A DNA stretch of 64,000 nucleotides from Vreelandella sp042466685 (GTDB lineage Bacteria; Pseudomonadota; Gammaproteobacteria; Pseudomonadales; Halomonadaceae): assembly GCF_042466685.1 (NCBI RefSeq), contig NZ_CP170448.1, forward strand, positions 3,844,001 through 3,908,000, in the 5' to 3' direction. The notes under the pieces are model-generated. The model ran no database searches. It had not been told where the DNA came from and worked only from the letters and a program-made list of their open reading frames with translations. The translations under genes and the position numbers were made by a program. Below, in pieces: positions 53,113 to 61,660 of this stretch (position 1 is its first letter; each line of letters begins with the position of its first letter).

Positions 53113-53651
53113 TACTCCTCCTTCCTTAGTTCTACTTCACTATCCCGGAGGTGAACCAGTAAGTGGTAGTGCTCGCCACGACTCTTCACCTTAACGACTT
53201 TCTTCCACTCGGCCTCGTTGGGCGTTGCGTAGAAAGCAATCAGCCCGATGTATCGCGTCTCTTCGTCAATGTCGAAAGGCTCATAAAACTTCCACTGCCC
53301 AGGCAGCAGGGTAAAGTCATCGTGGGTGAGGTAATTGGTACCCAGCGCTTCCTCTAAATCACTGCTCAGTTGACCTAGATCAGCGGCCATCAACATGGAG
53401 TCATCTTTTAACTGCAGTACCTGAAAACGCAGCGGCGTACCTTCACCATCCACATTGGTATTGACGTTTGGCTCAGCAATCATGCTTAAGTCAACTGTGG
53501 TGGGCTGATCTTCGGGGTAGCCGACAGGAATAGAGGGGTCGCGCATTACCTGCCATGCTTTGCCCGTGGCTTCACGGGTCGAGGCACAGCCTGCTAGCAG
53601 CAGAATGATGCAAAGCAGCCAGGCAAGCCGGGCCATGCTGTGCACGTTCAT
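53112..53651 (-). CDS. tssJ: T6SS outer-membrane lipoprotein TssJ
   Basis: A 179-residue lipoprotein with a signal peptide and lipobox LLLAGC, the lipidated cysteine being residue 22. The beta-sandwich domain (TVDLSMIAEPNVNTNVDGE, LRFQVLQLKDDSMLMAAD, FTLLPGQWKFYEPFDI) matches VasD/TssJ. It anchors TssM at the outer membrane. It overlaps tagH by ATGA. Confidence 0.93.
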   Translation of the reverse strand: MNVHSMARLAWLLCIILLLAGCASTREATGKAWQVMRDPSIPVGYPEDQPTTVDLSMIAEPNVNTNVDGEGTPLRFQVLQLKDDSMLMAADLGQLSSDLEEALGTNYLTHDDFTLLPGQWKFYEPFDIDEETRYIGLIAFYATPNEAEWKKVVKVKSRGEHYHLLVHLRDSEVELRKEE

Positions 53652-55084
53652 GCCTCCTCCCGCTGCTGGCGACGTACCGATTGGTCATAGGCTTGTTCAA
53701 AGACTTCCCAAAACAGTTTTTGAAAGCCTTGTTGACGACCCGAGTTAAGCTCTCGGTAGTAGTAGTGGTACATTTCCCAAGCCCAGCCACCTTCGTCTTC
53801 AATACGATTACCCGCACCACGGTATGCATGGAAACGCTTGAGCAGTGCATCAGGGGAGAACGCATCCAGTATGGCGCCCAATGCATGACCAATGGCTTCC
53901 TCCACGGCGGCTTGATGCTGTCCCTGGTGGCGCAAGCACTCTGCTACCGCCTCAGGTGCTGATAAATGTACCGGGCTACGCTGGGCAGAAAAGAGGGTCT
54001 CAGCGGTCTCGTTATAAGATTGACCAAGGCGCAGAGGATTATCTTCAATCGGCTGTAAACGGCGGTCTCTAAGTGGGTACTTACTATCGTTCTGCGCCTG
54101 CTGAAGTAAGCGCAAGCCATCTATAGTCGCGCGTAGGGTGTGCCCCGCCTCTTCTAGAAATGCTTGCTGCTCCTCGCTATCGCGGAAGGGTAAATCAAGG
54201 CCTAACCCTCTTAACAGAGGGTCTGCACCCACATGACCAAGCGATTGCGTAGTTGGCTTTTGCCAGCGATCTTCCAGTTGCTCCCCAACAGAGCGCTCCA
54301 AATCGTTTATCTGCCGCTCATCCATACCGTTGCTCCTCTGCGTTGTTGTGCCTTTCGGTGTTCTGATATCGGGGAGGGTTAAGGCTTCCTCATGGCGCTC
54401 TTGTTGCTGCCACTGCCCCCGATTATTTGCATATGCTGGCTCTTGGAATTTATGTCCTTGACCAGCATTCCCTTGATACGCTTGCTGGCGATATGAGAGC
54501 GACATGGCCTCAAGCGGTTCCATGGTGTCCGACGACTTCTCTTCGTGGTCTAACGCCACCATCGGGTCATGCGCGGTCGAGCCTGGCACTGCTCCTCCTA
54601 AGGCTTCCATTGGGTCGCCTTTTTCTGCTTCATGATTGAAGGTATGCCCACCCCCTGCTGACCAAACAGCGCCTTGGGTCGTGACCTCGTCATGCTCTTC
54701 GTCAATTAGCGTGGCCAGCGAGTGCACACCTGGCTGCCATGCGTGACGATCACCGAGATGTACCTTCAAGCGATACTCGCCAATCATCAGCTCATCACCA
54801 TCGCGTAGCGCAACCTTTCGATGCCGCCCAATTGGAAGCGTCGTCCGGTTAATAAAGGTGTGTCCACTTAGATCTACCAGGCAGAACTTGCCATCGATTT
54901 TGGTGATTTCGGCATGGCTGGGCCTAATTCGTCCGCTATGATCTTGCAGTAACCAGTTGTCTTGTCGGCCACTTCCCAGCGTGCCCCCTTCGTTATGGAA
55001 GACAAAGCTGCTGGTCGAGCGCCCTTCGAGCTGCTCACTGTTGATGACAACCAAGGTGATGGCGTCTAGTTGATTGGAATGCAT
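53648..55084 (-). CDS. tagH: FHA-domain T6SS protein TagH
   Basis: A 478-residue protein. An N-terminal forkhead-associated domain (about 25-110: GGTLGSGRQDNWLLQDHSGRI split as GGTLGSGRQDNWLL and PSHAEITKIDG) would bind a phosphothreonine partner. After a long Gln/Pro-rich linker comes the T6SS-specific C-terminal domain (APEAVAECLRHQGQHQAAVEEA, FEQAYDQSVRRQQRE). No PpkA kinase or PppA phosphatase gene is found in this cluster, so the phospho-partner, if any, comes from elsewhere or the domain acts as a scaffold, as in V. cholerae VCA0112. Confidence 0.9.
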   Translation of the reverse strand: MHSNQLDAITLVVINSEQLEGRSTSSFVFHNEGGTLGSGRQDNWLLQDHSGRIRPSHAEITKIDGKFCLVDLSGHTFINRTTLPIGRHRKVALRDGDELMIGEYRLKVHLGDRHAWQPGVHSLATLIDEEHDEVTTQGAVWSAGGGHTFNHEAEKGDPMEALGGAVPGSTAHDPMVALDHEEKSSDTMEPLEAMSLSYRQQAYQGNAGQGHKFQEPAYANNRGQWQQQERHEEALTLPDIRTPKGTTTQRSNGMDERQINDLERSVGEQLEDRWQKPTTQSLGHVGADPLLRGLGLDLPFRDSEEQQAFLEEAGHTLRATIDGLRLLQQAQNDSKYPLRDRRLQPIEDNPLRLGQSYNETAETLFSAQRSPVHLSAPEAVAECLRHQGQHQAAVEEAIGHALGAILDAFSPDALLKRFHAYRGAGNRIEDEGGWAWEMYHYYYRELNSGRQQGFQKLFWEVFEQAYDQSVRRQQREEA

Positions 55085-55087
55085 GGA

Positions 55088-56110
55088 TTAACTCGTCATC
55101 TGAATGCGTACACGACGGCGCGTGGTGTTGCCGTCGCTCTCTGGATCAACAAAGGTGGTCCAGCCAAGCTGGCATGACCCGGCATCCCCCAAACGCATGG
55201 GCTTTACCTCGCTATCCAGCAATTCAAGTTCGAGGTCATAGGCCAAAGGCTCTCGTAGTACAAAACTCACCAGCGTTTTAAGGGGACTATGCTCTTCACC
55301 ATCAGGTAGAAAATCTCTAAATCGCGCTAGGCTTAAACCGCGCAGGCACAACGCAAATTTGCCATTCACATCCGCAACACGCTCGCCTGCGACCATGTCG
55401 CCGCCAAGTGTCATCCCCGAGACCCCCATACAACTGCGCTGATCCAGAGGAATCTCCACCCAGCGCTGCACCCACTCTTCAATCTGTACCTGGGCTAAGT
55501 CGAAACAGTGTCCAACAATGCCGCTAACCACATCAGGCGAGCGCGACCGTCCAGCCAAGAGGCCCGCATAAGCGAGCATTTTGCTCCAGTTGATCGGTGT
55601 TTCACCGCGCAGATCGCTGTCTGCGAGCCCAACCAAAGCAAATATCGCAGCAGAAAAACCATCTTTCGCATCGTTTTGATAGCGAACGTAGTGGCGATAT
55701 TTTCGCCAGCTACGATGCACGAGCGTTAAGAGTCGATGGTTAAAGAAGTCGAGGAAATCACCCGCGGCCCCTTCTTGATGAGCGGCGTTATGCGCCAAGG
55801 TTTCCAGGTAATAACCGGGTAATGGCGATTGCGCGCCCTGTAATCCCAGGAAACTGACTTCCATCTCGTACTGGCCGACTTGGGTTTCACTCAGGGCAAG
55901 CACATCGCTACCCGGAAAGCCCAACGACGCAGAAGCGGTATAGCGCACGCGCTGAAATGAGGGCACGCTACCGCCATGCCGCTGCTCTAAATCATCGCCA
56001 TGATGACGGTGCAGAAGCTCTACTAGTTGATAAAATTCGTAACGCCGCGCCCCCCGAATGACCGGTGCCAGCGCTACATCAGGGGCTGCTGCCCCACCTG
56101 TAAGGTCCAT
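55088..56110 (-). CDS. tssG: T6SS baseplate protein TssG
   Basis: A 340-residue baseplate wedge protein that pairs with TssF. Family features include RRYEFYQLVELLHRHHGDDL, the FLGLQGAQSPLPGYYLE motif and the FNHRLLTLVHRSWRKYR segment. The ATG at 56110 lies inside the end of tssF (37-base overlap), so translation is probably coupled. The stop precedes tagH by three bases. Confidence 0.93.
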   Translation of the reverse strand: MDLTGGAAAPDVALAPVIRGARRYEFYQLVELLHRHHGDDLEQRHGGSVPSFQRVRYTASASLGFPGSDVLALSETQVGQYEMEVSFLGLQGAQSPLPGYYLETLAHNAAHQEGAAGDFLDFFNHRLLTLVHRSWRKYRHYVRYQNDAKDGFSAAIFALVGLADSDLRGETPINWSKMLAYAGLLAGRSRSPDVVSGIVGHCFDLAQVQIEEWVQRWVEIPLDQRSCMGVSGMTLGGDMVAGERVADVNGKFALCLRGLSLARFRDFLPDGEEHSPLKTLVSFVLREPLAYDLELELLDSEVKPMRLGDAGSCQLGWTTFVDPESDGNTTRRRVRIQMTS

Positions 56111-57837
56111 TGATAGCGCTCTTGGTTATGGCGGTTAATGACATGCAATTCGTGAAAAGAGTTAATGCTTGCGTACAGCGAGAAGAAGCGCGCCAGCACA
56201 CTGCCAAACAGGTAGAGGCTGCCCTCATCACCAAAAGCTTCTTGATCCAATGTCATTACCGAGCGCAGCCCACGCACGGGCAAGCCTTTGCGCAGGCGAT
56301 CAACAGACTGAGTATCAATTTCAAGAATGCCGGCTAGCCTTTTTTGCGCAACCCGTTCTGCTTGCCTGTCCACTAATGCTCGGAAATCATAGGCGCGCAG
56401 TACCGAGCACAGTGCATCACGCTCGAGCAAGGAGAGGTAGTTAAGCGACAAATTTGAGATTAATATCCATAGCAGCCCATCATCGAGTGCAGGGCGGAGC
56501 ACCGGGGTCGGCCGTGTAATATTGCGGAAGGTAGCGTAAGCAGGGCTTTCCTCCGTTGCCACGCACAAATCGCCTATCGTTAGCTGCTCTGGTAACTCAC
56601 GATTACTGCAGGTCAGTTGCAGAGAAACCGTTTCGCGACGACCAAGACAGGCGCGCTCATCCCCCCGAACAAAGGCGATGTCGTGATCAAAACCATCGCT
56701 GCGCAGGCTGTCACGCACTCGAACACGGTAGTAGAGGGACTCCCTGCCCCGGTCACGCTCAATTTGATGCTGAAAACTCTCAAAAGGAACATAGCGGCGT
56801 GGCTTTTCTTGCCACTCAGTACGCCCACCTTCCAGCGTTCCCAACACCTCATCAACGCTAAAAATTTCAAAGTGCGAAGGGGCGCGGCTATTGGGCCGTA
56901 TTCGGTACTCGCTGCGCTCACCACTCAAATCAATAGGTTCAGCATCATGCTCGAAAAGGTTGATCGCCGGCGTACAGTAAAGCGCCAGATGCTCATCCTT
57001 CACCCGTGCATCGGTTGGCAAGGTACGTGAAAATACAAAGCGCAGCGTGACGTTGCTCGCTGTGTCAGCAGGCAAATAGTGGCCGAGCCCTAAAATATCA
57101 AAAAAATGGAAAGCCTCTGGAAAACAGAGGTACTCCTGCAAAATGCGATACCCCTGATGCACATTCTGCGGGTAAGGAAGGAGCGCTTGATCACGCTCAT
57201 ACCCAACAGCCTTTAGCGCATCAGCAGGTAGGCGCTGGCTCTGACCATCAATTTCCAACTCCAGCCGGGAAAGATAGTGGCTCATCCATAAATAGAGTGT
57301 ACGTGCGGTGTAACCGTCACCGCCCAGATGCAAGCGCAGCGAGTCGATACCCATGGCATTCAGCGGTTGGTCGCTACGCACTTCCATCGCCAGCTCTACG
57401 ATTGAGGACTCCCGCGTATGGCGCGCGTCCACCCCTATCGGCGCCAATGGATAGAGTGATACATCGTGGCAAGTTCTGAACAGGCACGGCGTGCCCTCTA
57501 TCGGCTCACTGGCAAGTTCCGTTCCACGCTCAACCCGTTGCTGCTGACTAAGGGAGTACCAGCTAGGCGTAAATTGAACCACCGTCATGCTGGGTACAGG
57601 CCGCAAATAATTCGGCCACAGCATGCTGATTAGCGAGTGCGTAAGCTCGGGAAACTCATCCTCGACTTTTTCACGCATACGCCCGGTGAGAAAGGCAAAC
57701 CCTTCCAATAACCGCTCTACGTCAGGATCCGTGCTGCGCTCGGACAAGAAGCGGCTTAAGCCGGGGTTTGCATCGGCAAACTCCCGCCCTTGGCGCTTTA
57801 AAAAATTGAGCTCGTCACGATAGTGGCGATTCAGCAT
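56074..57837 (-). CDS. tssF: T6SS baseplate protein TssF
   Basis: A 587-residue wedge protein. The N-terminus YRDELNFLKRQGREFADANPGLSRFLSERSTDPDVERLLEGFAFL (read here as consecutive shorter blocks NFLKRQGREFADANPGLSRF and DPDVERLLEGFAFLTGR) is diagnostic. RLHLGGDGYTARTLYLWMS and INSFHELHVIN further support it. It follows tssE by 18 bases. Confidence 0.93.
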   Translation of the reverse strand: MLNRHYRDELNFLKRQGREFADANPGLSRFLSERSTDPDVERLLEGFAFLTGRMREKVEDEFPELTHSLISMLWPNYLRPVPSMTVVQFTPSWYSLSQQQRVERGTELASEPIEGTPCLFRTCHDVSLYPLAPIGVDARHTRESSIVELAMEVRSDQPLNAMGIDSLRLHLGGDGYTARTLYLWMSHYLSRLELEIDGQSQRLPADALKAVGYERDQALLPYPQNVHQGYRILQEYLCFPEAFHFFDILGLGHYLPADTASNVTLRFVFSRTLPTDARVKDEHLALYCTPAINLFEHDAEPIDLSGERSEYRIRPNSRAPSHFEIFSVDEVLGTLEGGRTEWQEKPRRYVPFESFQHQIERDRGRESLYYRVRVRDSLRSDGFDHDIAFVRGDERACLGRRETVSLQLTCSNRELPEQLTIGDLCVATEESPAYATFRNITRPTPVLRPALDDGLLWILISNLSLNYLSLLERDALCSVLRAYDFRALVDRQAERVAQKRLAGILEIDTQSVDRLRKGLPVRGLRSVMTLDQEAFGDEGSLYLFGSVLARFFSLYASINSFHELHVINRHNQERYQWTLQVGQQPLM

Positions 57838-57855
57838 TCGTGCCTCTCAGGCATA

Positions 57856-58302
57856 TCAGTTGAGACACTGATAACGCTTGTTGTTAAGCAACAAATCGAT
57901 AGTCGCTTGGGTGTTTTCTCTGCCTAAAGCGACGGTGGCATGCACCTGAAAGCGCAGTTGCAACGGGTCACCATGATTAGGCAATGACTCAACGTCCACC
58001 CGTTTGACCCGCGGCTCATAGCGCTCAATACACTGACAAATCGCGCGTTGAATATTGCGCTCCAGATCCAGAACACCAATCGTGGCATCGTTGAAGTCGA
58101 GCAAGCCGAGCTCAGGCGCACAGGCGCTGTTACCAGGATGGCTGTTCAGCAAGTCAACTAAGTGGCGTTTGATCGACTCAACAACGTCCACCAACTCGTT
58201 GGCTTCTTTTCGCAACACGGGTTGGTGGGGAGCGGCAAGCCTTTCAAACAAGCGACCTCCTAGCGGCGCCCCCCCCAATAACCCTCCGCTCTCCGTTGCC
58301 AT
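57856..58302 (-). CDS. tssE: T6SS baseplate protein TssE (gp25-like)
   Basis: A 148-residue gp25-family hub protein that starts sheath assembly. GRLFERLAAP, VESIKRHLVDLLNSHPGNSACAPELGL and IQRAICQCIERYEPRVKRV are typical; the EPR triplet matches the family's conserved acidic-basic motif. AAGGGA lies upstream; either ATG 58302 or the preceding GTG 58305 may start translation. Confidence 0.92.
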   Translation of the reverse strand: MATESGGLLGGAPLGGRLFERLAAPHQPVLRKEANELVDVVESIKRHLVDLLNSHPGNSACAPELGLLDFNDATIGVLDLERNIQRAICQCIERYEPRVKRVDVESLPNHGDPLQLRFQVHATVALGRENTQATIDLLLNNKRYQCLN

Positions 58303-58314
58303 CACTGCTTTCCC

Positions 58315-59796
58315 TTATTCTTTGTCGAGGCGGCCAACAAGCGAGAGTTCGAAGTTGGCGCCCATGTATTTAAAGTGCGGACGAACCGCCATGGACACCT
58401 GATACCAGCCTGGATCACCTTCGACATCAGACACCTGAATAGAAGCTGCGCGTAGCGGGCGGCGGCTTCTGACATCTGCGGGGGGATTTTCTTGATCGGC
58501 GACGTACTGACGAATCCAAGCATTAAGTTCACGCTCAAGATCCTGACGCTCTTTCCACGAACCTATTTGTTCGCGCTGAAGCACTTTGACGTAGTGCGCC
58601 AAGCGATTAATGATGAACATGTAAGGAAGCTGAGTACCCAGCTTGAAGTTGGTTTCAGCCGCTTTCCCTTCTGCAGTATTTGGAAAAACCTTGGGCTTTT
58701 GAACAGAGTTGGCGGAGAAGAAGGCCGCATTATCACTGCCCTTACGCATGGTCAATGAGATGAACCCTTCCTCAGCCATCTCAAATTCACGCCGGTCAGT
58801 AATTAATACCTCGGTAGGAATTTTTGCCTGCAGTTGGCCAAATGCTTCGTAGGTATGCACCGGCAAGTTTTCGACTGCACCACCACTCTGTGGGCCAATA
58901 ATATTGGGGCACCAACGGTACTTGGCAAAGCTGTCCGTAAGACGCTCCGCCAGCAAATAAGAGGTATTACCCCATAAATAATGCTCGTGGTTTTCACTAA
59001 CGTCTTCGCGGTAGTTAAAGCTTTTGATCGGGTTTTCTATTGGATCATAAGGCGTCCGCAGCAAGAAGCGCGGGGCCGTTAGCCCAAGATATCGCGCGTC
59101 TTCAGACTCACGAAGGCTGCGCCAACGAGCATATTTAGGCCCTTCAAAAATAGCCTTGAAATCTTTGATATTCGGCAACTCTTCAAAACTTTCAATACCG
59201 AAGAAAGAGGGAGCAACTGAAGACATAAAGGGTGCATGCGCCATAGCACCAACCGCTGCCGTATGCTGAAGCAGCTTCATATCAGGTGTGGAGGGCGAGA
59301 AATCGTAGTGGCCAATAATGCCCGCTACCGGCTCTCCGCCAAACTGACCATAGCCTGCGTTGTAGACATGATGGTAAAGCCCGCTCTGGCTAATTTCAGG
59401 TGCAAACTCAAAATCTTCCAGCAACTCTTCCTTGGTGGCGTGCAGCACATCAAGCTTAATGTTTTCACGGAAATCAGTCCGATCAACCAGCAGCTTCAAA
59501 CCACGCCAAGCCGACTCCAACTGCTGAAAATTCGGCTCATGCAAGACCTCATCTACTTGATGGCTAATCTTCCTATCCAGCTCAACAATCATATTATCCA
59601 CAAGTGACTTGTTGACCTTTGGAGCCGCCTCGCCATCATTGAGTAGCTCTGCTATAAAAGCCGCCACGCCCTGTTTGGCAACATCGTAACCTTCATCGGC
59701 TGGCGCCATACGTGTTTGCGCCATCACTTGATCAAGCAACGAAACATCCTTTTCAGTCTCTGTCGCTGTGCTCGATTGCTTTGCTGTCTTACTCAT
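58315..59796 (-). CDS. tssC: T6SS contractile sheath large subunit TssC
   Basis: A 493-residue protein that forms the contractile sheath with TssB. Clear family blocks are QQLESAWRGLKLLVDRTDF, YLGLTAPRFLLRTPYDP, FAKYRWCPNIIGPQSGGAVENLP (in part) and the C-terminal PGWYQVSMAVRPHFKYMGA. GAGG seven bases before the ATG. It follows tssB by 56 bases. Confidence 0.97.
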   Translation of the reverse strand: MSKTAKQSSTATETEKDVSLLDQVMAQTRMAPADEGYDVAKQGVAAFIAELLNDGEAAPKVNKSLVDNMIVELDRKISHQVDEVLHEPNFQQLESAWRGLKLLVDRTDFRENIKLDVLHATKEELLEDFEFAPEISQSGLYHHVYNAGYGQFGGEPVAGIIGHYDFSPSTPDMKLLQHTAAVGAMAHAPFMSSVAPSFFGIESFEELPNIKDFKAIFEGPKYARWRSLRESEDARYLGLTAPRFLLRTPYDPIENPIKSFNYREDVSENHEHYLWGNTSYLLAERLTDSFAKYRWCPNIIGPQSGGAVENLPVHTYEAFGQLQAKIPTEVLITDRREFEMAEEGFISLTMRKGSDNAAFFSANSVQKPKVFPNTAEGKAAETNFKLGTQLPYMFIINRLAHYVKVLQREQIGSWKERQDLERELNAWIRQYVADQENPPADVRSRRPLRAASIQVSDVEGDPGWYQVSMAVRPHFKYMGANFELSLVGRLDKE

Positions 59797-59852
59797 TGCT
59801 GTGCCTCGAATTCGCTGATTTGCAATAAAAAAACGCTGCTAACACTGAAGAA

Positions 59853-60356
59853 TTACTGCTCTTTATCTGCATCCAACAATGCCAGCTCATTCAGCAACTG
59901 CTGGCGAGCTTCGTCATTTTCTAACAGCTTCTGCAGCCGATCACGGAAAGCGGGCACGTTACCCAGCGGTCCCTTCAAAGCTACCAGTGCTTCGCGCAAC
60001 TCAACCAACTTGCGTAGCTCGGGCACCTGCTTGGCAACCGCATCAGGAGAGAAATCCTCCAGCGATTTAAAATCAAGATTGACAGCGATGTCTGAGGGCT
60101 CATCGCTCTCATCAAGACGATTAGGCACAGCAGTTTGTAGGCTCAACCCCGCCTCGCGCATTACCGACTGAAAGTTGTTCTTATCAACAGAAACGGACTG
60201 TCGCTCTTCAATGGGGGTCTCTTCCTCACCGCCTTTAAAGTCGCCTACCACCAACAATTTCAGTGGCAGTTCAGTATCAGCCTGCTGATCGCCAGTCGCT
60301 GGCACATACTTGATATTGATGCGCTCCTTGGGAGCAACAGTTCCTTGCTTAGCCAT
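59853..60356 (-). CDS. tssB: T6SS contractile sheath small subunit TssB
   Basis: A 167-residue sheath protein and first gene of the long leftward series. RINIKYVPATGDQQADTELP and KLLVVGDFKGGEEETPIEER identify it, with VDKNNFQSVMREAGLSL following. The start at 60356 (MAKQGTVAPKER) is preferred over an upstream in-frame start at 60410 because it matches the family N-terminus. Its promoter must lie in the AT-rich region up to hcp; no perfect sigma-54 site was found for this direction. Confidence 0.95.
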   Translation of the reverse strand: MAKQGTVAPKERINIKYVPATGDQQADTELPLKLLVVGDFKGGEEETPIEERQSVSVDKNNFQSVMREAGLSLQTAVPNRLDESDEPSDIAVNLDFKSLEDFSPDAVAKQVPELRKLVELREALVALKGPLGNVPAFRDRLQKLLENDEARQQLLNELALLDADKEQ

Positions 60357-60586
60357 GATAGTTAGCCTTGGAGAGAGAAGTGTATCAATGTAACCGTGAA
60401 TAGTTCTCAATCCCGGGAAGGTACCGAATTACATAGTGCGACGCCAACTCCAACTTACTTGAACAAAAGACGCCTATTGGTCATCACCCCAAAAGCACGA
60501 ATTCAACTTAATATCATTTGGCGGCCATTTTGCAGAATTTACTCGGAGATAACGTCATTGCTAATTTAAATTAAATAACTAATTAA

Positions 60587-60612
60587 AATTTGTAAGATAT
60601 TTCTTACAAATT
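60587..60612. repeat. Perfect dyad in the tssB-hcp region
   Basis: AATTTGTAAGA, four bases, TCTTACAAATT: 11-bp perfect arms, with a further TCTTACA half-site at 60625-60631. This has the look of a dimeric repressor or activator operator. The regulator is unknown. Confidence 0.6.
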
Positions 60613-60825
60613 CTATCGGCAATCTCTTACATTTTTTGACAGAAATAACGTACAAATGATTTTGACAAAGCTAATCATCGTTAAAAAAACAAAGCGCTCA
60701 AATGTATTTTTAAAGGTAAAAAAATAACAACTAGTACATTAACCTTACAAAATAAAACCAAAAACCAGATTTCGTTACCCCCCTCAGACTTATCAAATTT
60801 AACATCAAAAAAATCAAGCAACCCA

Positions 60826-60870
60826 TTGCCAAGCAAGCAATGAGTTGCCTAGGCGAGGCCATAAATTGCC
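60826..60870. promoter_or_regulatory. Phased TTGCC repeats, candidate VasH binding sites
   Basis: TTGCC occurs at 60826-60830, 60845-60849 and 60866-60870, that is 19 and 21 bases apart, about two helical turns each. The second and third copies are TTGCCTA. They lie 65-110 bp upstream of the hcp sigma-54 promoter, the usual place for enhancer sites of an AAA+ activator. Recognition by VasH is inferred. Confidence 0.4.
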
Positions 60871-60935
60871 TAATAAAAATTAATAATTCAGCGCTATAAA
60901 AACTAAGCCTTTGAAAAAAAAGACAAAAAATATAA

Positions 60936-60951
60936 TGGCATAGCCATTGCT
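60936..60951 (+). promoter_or_regulatory. Sigma-54 promoter of hcp
   Basis: TGGCAT-AGCCA-TTGCT matches the -24/-12 consensus TGGCAC-N5-TTGCW in all but one base, with exactly ten bases between GG and GC. Start of transcription would be near 60963, giving a ~40-base leader with AAGGAG before the hcp ATG. VasH in the cluster supplies the needed activator. Confidence 0.88.
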
Positions 60952-61003
60952 TTACTTAGGGAGTCACGTGACAACTCTTAATATTTCAGTCAAGGAGCAG
61001 CCC

Positions 61004-61522
61004 ATGCCAACACCATGTTATATCAGCATCGAAGGCCAAACTCAGGGCAACATCACTTCAGGCGCTTTTACCCCTGACTCCGTAGGCAACATCTACGTTG
61101 AAGGTCATGAAGACCAAATGCTGGTGCAGGAATTCAAGCATGTCGTTACCGTCCCCACTGACCCGCAGTCTGGTCAGCCGTCCGGTCAACGTGCTCACAA
61201 GCCCTTCATCTTCACCGTTGCTCTGAACAAAGCAGTACCGCTGATGTACAACGCACTTGCATCGGGTGAAATGCTGCCCAATGTTGAGCTGAAGTGGTAC
61301 CGCACGTCTGTAGAAGGTAAGCAGGAGCACTTCTTCACCACCACGCTGACCGATGCCACCATCGTTGACATCAATCTGCGTATGCCCCACGCCCAAGACA
61401 TCCAAAAATCTGAATTCACCCAGTTGATGGATGTGTCACTGGCTTACCGTAAGATTGATTGGGAACACACTGTTGCCGGCACCTCTGGTTCCGACGACTG
61501 GCGCGCCCCGATCGAAGGCTAA
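61004..61522 (+). CDS. hcp: T6SS tube protein Hcp (TssD)
   Basis: A 172-residue protein forming hexamer rings that stack into the inner tube. It begins MPTPCYISIEGQTQGNIT and contains VPTDPQSGQPSGQR, HKPFIFTVALNKAVPLMYNA and LKWYRTSVEGKQEHFFTTTL, close to V. cholerae Hcp in sequence and equal in length. The ATG at 61004 follows AAGGAG by seven bases; an upstream in-frame start at 60947 lies within the sigma-54 -12 box and is rejected. It is divergent from the main series and followed by a strong terminator, so it forms its own transcript. Confidence 0.97.
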   Translation: MPTPCYISIEGQTQGNITSGAFTPDSVGNIYVEGHEDQMLVQEFKHVVTVPTDPQSGQPSGQRAHKPFIFTVALNKAVPLMYNALASGEMLPNVELKWYRTSVEGKQEHFFTTTLTDATIVDINLRMPHAQDIQKSEFTQLMDVSLAYRKIDWEHTVAGTSGSDDWRAPIEG

Positions 61523-61571
61523 GCGATTGCTATTAGCCTAGGCCAAGCCTGAACAGGAAGGCCTAAAACAA

Positions 61572-61603
61572 ACGAAGCCCCTTCCAACCGGAAGGGGCTT
61601 CGT
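61572..61603. terminator. Terminator between hcp and trpS
   Basis: ACGAAGCCCCTTCC-AACC-GGAAGGGGCTTCGT, a perfect 14-bp stem, followed rightward by CGTTTCT. It lies 50 bp after hcp and between convergent hcp and trpS, so it probably serves both; the T tract is short. Confidence 0.8.
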
Positions 61604-61660
61604 CGTTTCTGCTTCTTGTGGCAGATGTTTCGCTACTGGTCGTGCAACGTGGCTCAGGGA

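Larger units (their letters stand above)
60357..60935. promoter_or_regulatory. AT-rich divergent regulatory region between tssB and hcp
   Basis: Nearly 580 bases without a gene, far richer in A and T than the coding flanks, as in regions bound by H-NS-type silencers. It contains an 11-bp dyad (60587-60612), a TTGACA at 60635-60640 and phased TTGCC repeats (60826-60870). A leftward sigma-54-like element TGGCAATGGGTTGCT (60832-60818) has the GG and GC pairs only nine bases apart instead of ten, so I do not call it a promoter. Confidence 0.6.

Noticed and set aside
60818..60832. Leftward sigma-54-like promoter for tssB (TGGCAATGGGTTGCT)
   Set aside because: The GG and GC dinucleotides are nine, not ten, bases apart, and sigma-54 tolerates spacing changes poorly. 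It may instead be part of the enhancer repeats.
60947..61003. Longer hcp beginning at 60947
   Set aside because: The extension lies in the -12 element and leader, has no ribosome site, and Hcp homologues start at MPTPCYISIEG, which has AAGGAG upstream.
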